The notes beneath the pieces are model-generated. The model saw nothing but the letters and a program-made list of their open reading frames with translations. It had not been told where the DNA came from and ran no database searches. Shown in pieces: positions 5,752 to 11,970 of a DNA stretch of 11,970 nt; the first letter of the stretch is position 1, and the number at the start of each line of letters is the position of its first letter. A program made the translations under genes and the position numbers. Location: the NCBI GenBank assembly GCA_031258035.1, contig JAIRNL010000089.1:1-11970 (forward strand). The letters are read 5' to 3'. The DNA is from Azoarcus sp. GTDB lineage: Bacteria; Pseudomonadota; Gammaproteobacteria; Burkholderiales; Rhodocyclaceae.

Positions 5752-8700
5752 TCAGTCGACGACCCATGTCGTGTCGCCGCCCTCGGCATAGGCTTTCCGT
5801 TCCGGCTGATACATCCGGTGGTAGCGCACCGGCGGCAGGGTGAAACTGCCGCTTTGCCCGACGCGCAGCAGGTGGCGCAGGACGATCTCCTTGTCGGCGG
5901 GCAGGTATTCGAGCGGTACGCCGTAGCGATCCGGGTGTTCTTCGGCGTGGCTGCTGTCGATGGGTTTTCCCGCCTTGTCGTCGCCTTCGAGCAGGGCGAT
6001 GCCCCAGGTGCTGCGCTCGATGGCCGCGCCGGGGGGCAGCGGCGCTTCGACGATGCCGTAACGGTAGACGTTCCGCGATGAAAGACGGATTTCGTCGAGG
6101 TAAAGTTCTTGCGCCGACAGTTTGTCGGCGGGGGCAAGGGGCAGGGCAACGTAGCTGCCGGTTCCTTTTTTGAATTCCCGGCGCACCAGCCGGTACAGCT
6201 TGCGTTCGATCTTGACCGGCAGGGCGCTGTCGCCACTTTCTTCGCTTTCGTAACGCAGGATCGCCGTCAGCCGGGAGGGGGCGTTGCTTACCCGCAGCGT
6301 TTCGGGCAGGCGCGCGCCGGCGGGCCAGTGCCATTCGGTTTGCCCGAAGCGCGTCTGCGCGCCGATCCATTTGTCGTCGGCGGGTTCGAGCCCGCCATCG
6401 CCGCCGCGGAAGTCGCCGGCGAGCGCCTTGCGCGTCCAGGCCAGGGTCAGCGCCCGGTCGAGCGTCGGCGTTGCTTCGGTGGCATCGGCAAGGATGGCGG
6501 GGGCTTCTCCGGCTTTCAGGTCGCCGCCGAGCAGGAGCAGGGCGCGCGCCGAGGGCAGTTCGCTGGTCTGCAAGGCTTTTCTGGCTCGGGCGAACGCGTC
6601 GCCCGGCACGGGGGATTCGTCGTCGGCACGGGATTTCGCCCGCGCGCGGGAAGACGATTTCGCCGTGTCGCCGGTTTTCGTCCCGGCGCGGGACGCCGTT
6701 CTGGCCCCGGGGCTGGAAGCGGCATTGATTTTGATGCCGGCTTCCGAGGCGACGATGGCAGTCAGGGCGCGGGCATAAGCCAGCCCGAGCGGGGAGTCCG
6801 GCGCGCTCAGGAGGGGGCTGGCTGCCGCGCCGCCCTGGGCCTTGCCGTCGTCGTTGTCATCGTCCGCTTTCCGGAGCGCGGCGACGAGTCCCTCGGCCTG
6901 GGTGCGCACCGGCAGGCCGATCTGCTGGATGAACCACAGCGCCAGGGCGCGGTGCAGCACGGGTTCCTTGTCCGCGCGGTTGCGGTAGACCTCCAGGATG
7001 TGTTCCCAGTGCCCGGCGGGCAGCTCGATACCCAGGGCGCGGGCGGCGAGCCAGTCGGCGTAGTAGGCATAGGCCGTCATCAGGAGGTTGTCGCCGGTGC
7101 CCCTGCCCCACCAGCCGAAAACGGCGTCGGGGCCAGCCAGCGCGGCCAGCCGCTGGCGCTGGCTGGAAAGCGCCTGCCACAGAGGCGCGGTTTTGCCGCG
7201 GCTGCGGTCGGGCGCCAGCAAGGGCGTGACGATGGCAAGGGGTATCAGGCGGCTCGATGTCTGTTCGACGCAGCCCCACGGGTAGTCGATCAGCGAGTCG
7301 GCGATCCGCAGGAAATGCTCGCTGCCGCCCGTGGCCAGACGCAGGCTCAGGCGGCGCGCGCCGCTGGGAAGCCCGAGGGGCGCGGCGCCGCGTCCGATCT
7401 CGACCGTTTGTTCGCGCAGGCCGCGCCAGTGCCGGGATTTCGCTTCGAGCGGCGTCTCCAGCGCATCGACCGCCGCGCCGGCTTCCCGCACTTCCAGGCG
7501 CGCGGTCTGCGCGCCGTCGAAAGACGGCAGCTTGAACGGCAGGTAGGTGATGCCGCGAGCCAGGGTCGCCTTGTGGGTGATTTCTTTTTTGGCCAGCCGG
7601 AGGACGATTTCCGCTTCCCGCGCCGCGTCGGTATTGTTGAACACAGCCAGCGAGGCGACGGGGGAATCGCCTTCGCGCATCCAGGCGGGCGAAGTCCACT
7701 TGGCGTACAGCGGTTTGTCGGATTGCACGTGGGCGATGCGCTGCCCGTAGGCGCCGCTCTGCTGGGCCGCGTCGTCCAGCGCCATGGCGCGCACGGTGAT
7801 GCGCCAGCGCGACAGCGCGTCCGGCATCTTGAAACTGAAACGGGCGCGGCCATTCTCGTCGGTGAGCAGCGTGGGTTGCCATGCCGCGGTGTCGGTGTCG
7901 TCGCGGCGGGCGCGCTCCAGCACCTTGATGCCGCGCTCGTTGTACTGGTGGCGGGCCGGCGGCTGGCGCGCGGCATCGCGGGCGTAGTCGGCGGCTTCGT
8001 CGTAGGTGATGAAGTCGAGGCTGGCATCGGTGCGCACGTTGTTGCGCCGCACGTGCTGGAAAAACGCCACGATGTCGGGGGCGATTTCCGGTTGCAGGGC
8101 GTAGATCATTTCGTCGACGACGGAGACGGTCAGCACGGCCCGCGCCGGCTGGCCCTTCAGGCTGGCTTTGATGTCGACCGTCACGGTGTCGCCCGGTCGC
8201 ACGCTTGCCTTGTCGGTCTCGATGTCGAGCGCCAGGCGCGGGGCCGCGACCACCAGCCCGGCGTTCTGGAAGACGTATTCGCCCTTCCGGACGTAGACCA
8301 CCGAAAAGGTCATGTTCGGCGCGTGGTTTTCGGTGATGGGGATGCGCGCGCGCCACTGGCCGGGCGCGAGACGCTCGGCGCTCACCCAGCCGGCGTCGTT
8401 GCTCTGGGCGGCGGAAAGCAGCGCGGCGGCTTCCACCCGGTCGCGCTCCAGCGTGAGCAGGGCCTCGTCGACCGGATCGGGGAAGGTCATCAGCACCTCG
8501 GCGGTTTCGCCCGGCTGGTAGCGTTCTTTGTCGACGACCATTTCGATGGTGCCGGGGATGACTTTCACGCCCTGCGCGCCATCGTCCAGGCCGCCGACCC
8601 AGTGCGCGGTGGCGGCGACGATGTTGCCCTTGGCGTCGCGCAGCAGCAGGGAGTAGGAGCCGGGCCTGTCCAGCGTCGGCGACCATTCGCGCCGGGTGGC

Positions 8701-10518
8701 CTCGAATGGGCCGCTTTCTTTTTTCTGGTTTTCGAGGCGGACGATTTCCCAGCGCGTCGGCGGGGCGGCTTTTTCGCTCTCCGGCGTCTCCGGCTCCAGG
8801 CGCAGGCGCACGGCTTCGCCCGGCATCGAGAATTTGCGCGCGCTCGTCAACTTCCAGTTTGCCGCGGCGCGCTCGACCAGCAGTTCGCTCGTTTTCCGCA
8901 CCCGGTAGGCGGCGCCGTCGGTTGCCAGCACGGACAGGATGAGGCGCGACGGTTCCTTCGCGGGCGGCAGCGAGAATTTCGCTTCGCCCCGCTCGTCCGA
9001 AGTCAGGCTCGCCGTCGCCAGTTGCACGGGGAAAAGACCGCTGTAGCGCAGCTCACCCTGCACCATGGTCAGCGTCTGCGCGCGCAGGGTGAGGTCGATG
9101 GCGGCGTTCTTTACCGGCGCGCCATTCGGATAGGTGAGGCGAAGGGCGCCGGTGACAGGGTCGCCGGTCTTGAAGCTGTCGCTTCCGGGTATGAGCGTGA
9201 TGTCCAGGTGCGGTTTCACGTATTCGGCGACCCGGAAGGCGGCGCCATAGGTCTTGCCGTGGTAGCGGGTACGGATTTCGTAACCGCCGGCGGGAGCATC
9301 GTCAGGCAGGCGGAAAACGGTGTCGGCGCCATGATCGGCGGCAAACGCCGCGGTATTCGTCCACACCGGCGCGCCGTTGGGGTCGATGATGCCGATGTCG
9401 AGTTTGCCCGGGCGCGCGGGCGACGACTGATTGGCGGCGCGGTATTCGCGCGCCAGGAATTTGATGTTGACTTCGTCGCCGGGCCGGTAAAGCGGACGGT
9501 CGGTGACGGTGTAGAGCTTGGCGTCGTGGATTTCGCTGTCGTAATAGAAGTTTTCGGAGACGAAGACGCCGCCGGCGGTGTCCTGCCCGAGCAGATAGGT
9601 GCGCTCCGGGCTCGTGTGCGAAAGCGTGGCGAGTCCGTCGGCATTGGTGGTGGCCGAGGAGAGCACGCCGCGTCCGTCCGTCCATTGCAGGGCGGTGCCG
9701 AGCACCGGACGACCATCGAGGCGGTGCGCCGTCCACACGGTCAGCGTGCCGGAAGCGAGCTTGGTGACGGCGACGGTGTCGGAGACGAAAACGAGCGTCG
9801 CGGCGTGGTGGGTGCCAAGGATCGCCTCGGCGATGTAGAGGCCCGGCCGCAGCTTGCCGAGCGGTACGTGGAAATTGCCTTCGTTCTTCGGGATGAAATT
9901 GCTGCTGGAGCCGGACAGCGCCACGCCATCCCTGGCTGAGAGCGGTTCGATCGGCCGGGCCGCCATCAGCGGATAGCGGAAACGGTCGACGAGATCGAAC
10001 CCTTCCAGCGGCTTGAAGCTCGCGCCCGGACGGTAATCCGGCTGCGCCACGCTGGTTTTCAGCACGGGCGCGGCTTCCGTCACCGACAGCTTGGCATCCG
10101 CGGCGAACAGATCGCGCCAGGCGCGGCGTGACTTGTTCCAGGCGTTGCTCCACAAATAGGACAAAGTGTTGGCGATGCCTTCGTCGCGCGGCCGCGCCTT
10201 CACGTCGATGCGATGCAGGCTTTTCTGCGCCCTGAGGAAAGCGAGCGGCTCGGGGACGCGGTAAAGGGCGATCTCGATGCCGCCATGCCGGGCAAGCGCA
10301 CCCTTGCCGCCGGAAGCCGGCAGTTCGACCCGCAGCAAGGCTTCGTCGGTGGTGCCGAACTGGGTGTCGGTCAACACGAAGAACGGCCCGCTCGCCGTCG
10401 GGACATAACCGCTGCGCTCTCCCACGTCCTGTTGCGCCCGCAGGGCTGCGGACGGGAGTAAAGCCAGCAAGGCGCAGGCAGCCAGCGCCGTGAGCGAGGA
10501 TTTGCGTAAGGTTGTCAT
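5752..10518 (-). CDS. yfaS: Bacterial alpha-2-macroglobulin (YfaS/MagD type), thioester intact
   Basis: 1588-residue periplasmic protease trap: a protease cuts the bait region, the protein changes shape, and a reactive thioester can bond to the attacker. The start at 10518 gives a clean Sec signal peptide (MTTLRK, hydrophobic core, cleavage after ALRA28); in-frame codons upstream lie inside yfaT. MG-type beta domains fill the N-terminal half, with the hallmark YTVTDRPLYRPGDEV at 336-350. A bait-like region is at about 815-880, rich in Arg and Asp. The A2M domain follows (WQPTLLTDENGRARFSF, 880-896). The thioester is W-G-C1083-V-E-Q1086, followed by the alpha/alpha toroid with GWWGRGTGDNLLMTAYAYYA. 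The end resembles the receptor-binding domain (about 1405-1588). The toroid carries an unusual Ala/Ser/Arg/Lys-rich insert at about 1262-1305 and an acidic loop near 1217-1225. The start is 5 nt after yfaT with no clear Shine-Dalgarno, so coupling is likely. The Pseudomonas homologue MagD is reported in the periplasm in complex with operon partners. Confidence 0.95.
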   Translation of the reverse strand: MTTLRKSSLTALAACALLALLPSAALRAQQDVGERSGYVPTASGPFFVLTDTQFGTTDEALLRVELPASGGKGALARHGGIEIALYRVPEPLAFLRAQKSLHRIDVKARPRDEGIANTLSYLWSNAWNKSRRAWRDLFAADAKLSVTEAAPVLKTSVAQPDYRPGASFKPLEGFDLVDRFRYPLMAARPIEPLSARDGVALSGSSSNFIPKNEGNFHVPLGKLRPGLYIAEAILGTHHAATLVFVSDTVAVTKLASGTLTVWTAHRLDGRPVLGTALQWTDGRGVLSSATTNADGLATLSHTSPERTYLLGQDTAGGVFVSENFYYDSEIHDAKLYTVTDRPLYRPGDEVNIKFLAREYRAANQSSPARPGKLDIGIIDPNGAPVWTNTAAFAADHGADTVFRLPDDAPAGGYEIRTRYHGKTYGAAFRVAEYVKPHLDITLIPGSDSFKTGDPVTGALRLTYPNGAPVKNAAIDLTLRAQTLTMVQGELRYSGLFPVQLATASLTSDERGEAKFSLPPAKEPSRLILSVLATDGAAYRVRKTSELLVERAAANWKLTSARKFSMPGEAVRLRLEPETPESEKAAPPTRWEIVRLENQKKESGPFEATRREWSPTLDRPGSYSLLLRDAKGNIVAATAHWVGGLDDGAQGVKVIPGTIEMVVDKERYQPGETAEVLMTFPDPVDEALLTLERDRVEAAALLSAAQSNDAGWVSAERLAPGQWRARIPITENHAPNMTFSVVYVRKGEYVFQNAGLVVAAPRLALDIETDKASVRPGDTVTVDIKASLKGQPARAVLTVSVVDEMIYALQPEIAPDIVAFFQHVRRNNVRTDASLDFITYDEAADYARDAARQPPARHQYNERGIKVLERARRDDTDTAAWQPTLLTDENGRARFSFKMPDALSRWRITVRAMALDDAAQQSGAYGQRIAHVQSDKPLYAKWTSPAWMREGDSPVASLAVFNNTDAAREAEIVLRLAKKEITHKATLARGITYLPFKLPSFDGAQTARLEVREAGAAVDALETPLEAKSRHWRGLREQTVEIGRGAAPLGLPSGARRLSLRLATGGSEHFLRIADSLIDYPWGCVEQTSSRLIPLAIVTPLLAPDRSRGKTAPLWQALSSQRQRLAALAGPDAVFGWWGRGTGDNLLMTAYAYYADWLAARALGIELPAGHWEHILEVYRNRADKEPVLHRALALWFIQQIGLPVRTQAEGLVAALRKADDDNDDGKAQGGAAASPLLSAPDSPLGLAYARALTAIVASEAGIKINAASSPGARTASRAGTKTGDTAKSSSRARAKSRADDESPVPGDAFARARKALQTSELPSARALLLLGGDLKAGEAPAILADATEATPTLDRALTLAWTRKALAGDFRGGDGGLEPADDKWIGAQTRFGQTEWHWPAGARLPETLRVSNAPSRLTAILRYESEESGDSALPVKIERKLYRLVRREFKKGTGSYVALPLAPADKLSAQELYLDEIRLSSRNVYRYGIVEAPLPPGAAIERSTWGIALLEGDDKAGKPIDSSHAEEHPDRYGVPLEYLPADKEIVLRHLLRVGQSGSFTLPPVRYHRMYQPERKAYAEGGDTTWVVD

Positions 10519-10523
10519 CGTCG

Positions 10524-11213
10524 TCAAGTCAAGAAAGCCAGCGAAAACACGCCGGCGAAATTCGGGTTGCCGGGTTCGGGCCGCCAGCGCGTGTCGTGCC
10601 ATCGCAGGAGCGTCGCCAGCGATGCCGAGCGCATGCCGTCGTCGTCGGGACGGGCCTGGGCGCCGTTATGGTAGATGATGCGGTTTCCCGTCCACAGCAT
10701 CAGGTGTTGTTCGACGCCCTGGTCGAAGAACAGCAGATCCGCCGGGCGCGCCCGTCCGGCGTCTCGCCCGACCGGGACGCTGTTTTCCTGCACGAGGCCG
10801 ATGGCGTTGACGTACGCGCCCTCGCTGCCGTCGGGGCGTCTCCAGCGGTGGCGCAGTTCGAGGCGGATGTCCGCCGGCACGAGATCGGGCGGCAGCCGTC
10901 CGCCGATGCCCATCGCGCGCAACCAGCGCGCGTCGTGTTCGGCGAGCGCCTCGGCGACGGCGAAACGGACGAGGCCGGCGCAGTCGCGGTGCGTCCAGCG
11001 CGGCGTCGGGCCGCGCCGGATCTGTTCCCCGGCGATGCGCACGATCCAGGCTCGCAGGGCCCGGCTCTGCGCCGCATCAAGGCGCGGCATCGGCGAGGCG
11101 ACCGGCTCGCCCGGCAGGGCCGCCGGCAGCGCCCGCGCCGGCGCGGCGAGACCCGCGACGCCCAGCGCGGCGAGAGCCAGGCAAAAGCGGCGGCGCGACG
11201 GGACGAGGCTCAT
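10524..11213 (-). CDS. yfaT: YfaT-like DUF1175 protein, NlpC/P60-like, Tat signal
   Basis: 229-residue exported protein assigned to DUF1175 by its position between yfaA and yfaS and its sequence. The start at 11213 is preceded by GGAG at 9 nt (11226-11223); the longer frame from 11276 would overlap yfaA. The N terminus reads S-R-R-R-F-C at 6-11 before a hydrophobic stretch and APARA, which fits a twin-arginine signal. The mature part has HRDC78AGLVRF, matching the NlpC/P60 catalytic block DCSGLV. Further on come RPADLLFFD (156-164) and EQH170LMLWTG, then IIYHNG (179-184), matching GDLLFF...HVGIYxG...IHA. C78 and H170 are therefore the candidate catalytic pair of a papain-like peptidoglycan peptidase or amidase. 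The stop codon is 5 nt from the yfaS start. The DUF family is firm by context; the enzymatic reading is motif-based, and it could be an inactive binding domain. Confidence 0.87.
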   Translation of the reverse strand: MSLVPSRRRFCLALAALGVAGLAAPARALPAALPGEPVASPMPRLDAAQSRALRAWIVRIAGEQIRRGPTPRWTHRDCAGLVRFAVAEALAEHDARWLRAMGIGGRLPPDLVPADIRLELRHRWRRPDGSEGAYVNAIGLVQENSVPVGRDAGRARPADLLFFDQGVEQHLMLWTGNRIIYHNGAQARPDDDGMRSASLATLLRWHDTRWRPEPGNPNFAGVFSLAFLT

Positions 11214-11233
11214 TTCCTGGCTCTCCGTGGCGG

Positions 11234-11970
11234 TCAATCCAGCGGATTGCCTGCTTCCCATTCCAGGGCGCGCCACTCATGGGCGCGCCGCCCCTTGCCT
11301 TTCAGCAGCTTGACGCGTTGCGGCGCGTAGCGCGCCAGCGCCTCGAAGCGCGGCAGCAGATAAGCATCGGCGGCATTGCGGAACAGCGCCTCTTCATTGC
11401 GGGGCAGCGCGGCAATGGTCTCCTTGTGCAGCAGGGCGGCGAGCGCCTGCGGCGCGACGAAGGCGAGCGTCTCGCCGCCGGTTTTGGCAAAGCTGTCGGC
11501 GAGCGCCGGGTAACGCTTGGCGGCGACATCGAGCGCGCTGTCGACCAGGGCGGCATCGGGCGAAAAGAAAACGAGGTCGCCCTGGAGCGCCAGCGCCGGT
11601 TTCAGGCTGCGCCGGCCGTCGCCGTCGTCGGAACCGAAACGCGACGCCACGCTGCCATGCCAGGCGGCGACCCCGCTTTCCGTCGAGAACGACGACTCCC
11701 CCTTGCCGGCGCCGAGCGCCGAATCGGCGAGCGCGAAAAACTCTTCAGCCAGCTTTTTGTCCACGCTGGATTTCAGACGCGCCGCGAAGAGCGGCGTGTA
11801 GAGACGCGAATTCTTGTACCAGCATACGGCGGCGGGGCCGGCGAAATGGTCGATGAACCATGTCGGCACGGCCGGCTGTGCGAGGCGGTCGTTGAATTTG
11901 CGCAGGATCGGCACCGCCCGTGTCCAGTCCATCGGCAGGCTCGCGCACAGGCCCGGCCCGTGCGGCAGGT
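11234..11970 (-). CDS. yfaA: YfaA-like DUF2138 protein, C-terminal part (5' end outside window)
   Basis: The frame stays open from the stop at 11234 to the window edge, giving 244 visible residues starting LPHGPGLCASLPMDW. The ATG at 11932 is internal, not the true start. The sequence fits the DUF2138 family, the gene before yfaT in yfaATSQP operons. Recognisable stretches are the conserved CASLPMDW, VPTWFIDHFAGPAAVCWY, LKPALALQGDLVFFSPD and the C-terminal HEWRALEWEAGNPLD. No enzymatic motif or membrane segment is seen in this part; an N-terminal signal or membrane anchor would be outside the window. The stop codon is 20 nt before the yfaT start. In Pseudomonas, upstream-encoded Mag proteins bind the macroglobulin at the inner membrane, so a scaffold role is plausible but inferred. 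Confidence in the family is good because of the five-gene synteny. Confidence 0.85.
   Translation of the reverse strand, partial: LPHGPGLCASLPMDWTRAVPILRKFNDRLAQPAVPTWFIDHFAGPAAVCWYKNSRLYTPLFAARLKSSVDKKLAEEFFALADSALGAGKGESSFSTESGVAAWHGSVASRFGSDDGDGRRSLKPALALQGDLVFFSPDAALVDSALDVAAKRYPALADSFAKTGGETLAFVAPQALAALLHKETIAALPRNEEALFRNAADAYLLPRFEALARYAPQRVKLLKGKGRRAHEWRALEWEAGNPLD

Noticed and set aside
3762..5843. Long plus-strand open frame opposite yfaQ
   Set aside because: Same antisense shadow effect; no recognisable domain and no ribosome binding site that decides a start.
6109..9939. Very long plus-strand open frame opposite yfaS (1276 codons)
   Set aside because: It is antisense to a clearly homologous gene in GC-rich DNA, where the frame opposite a real gene often stays open; its translation is Gly/Arg/Ala-rich and resembles no family.
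1..11970. CRISPR arrays, tRNA/rRNA genes, insertion sequences
   Set aside because: No spaced direct repeats, no cloverleaf or rRNA-like stretches, and no transposase frame or terminal inverted repeats were seen.

Overview
The window is GC-rich DNA, apart from two lower-GC patches at about 1-300 and 2870-3020. Gene content suggests a Gram-negative proteobacterium, most likely a betaproteobacterium: a hisC-tyrA pair, plus a periplasmic alpha-2-macroglobulin operon of the yfaA-T-S-Q-P (mag) type known from Escherichia coli and Pseudomonas. The taxonomic call is inference; no rRNA or other marker is present.

Layout: (1) 1-298, minus strand, a decayed Gp49/HigB-like toxin gene with an 8-bp tandem duplication that shifts its frame. 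(2) 299-523, a short gene-free leader. (3) 524-2554, plus strand, hisC (aromatic/histidinol-phosphate aminotransferase) and tyrA (prephenate dehydrogenase), 12 nt apart, ending in a strong symmetrical terminator at 2573-2615 that serves both strands. (4) 2635-2865, minus strand, a BrnA-like antitoxin with no recognisable toxin beside it, preceded by an AT-rich segment with a candidate promoter and inverted repeat. (5) 3080-11970, minus strand, one operon read from right to left: yfaA (DUF2138, 5' end outside the window), yfaT (DUF1175), yfaS (1588-residue alpha-2-macroglobulin with intact thioester motif), yfaQ (DUF2300) and yfaP (DUF2135). The joints are 20, 5 and 34 nt, then a 29-nt overlap.

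How the genes may work together: YfaS is a large exported protease trap, with a bait region and a CVEQ thioester. Its neighbours carry motifs that their DUF names hide. YfaT looks like a Tat-exported NlpC/P60-type cysteine peptidase. YfaQ appears to combine a penicillin-binding-protein-like module (SxxK/SxG/KT with the right spacing), a SpoIID-like module and a C-terminal HExxHxxxxxH metal site. If so, the operon couples protease trapping to peptidoglycan recognition or processing. That parallels the other bacterial macroglobulin lineage, which is encoded beside penicillin-binding protein 1C. This is the most interesting signal in the window.

hisC-tyrA is the core of an aromatic amino acid block that in many beta- and gammaproteobacteria is flanked by pheA and aroA. 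Here it lies between toxin-antitoxin debris instead, suggesting local rearrangement.
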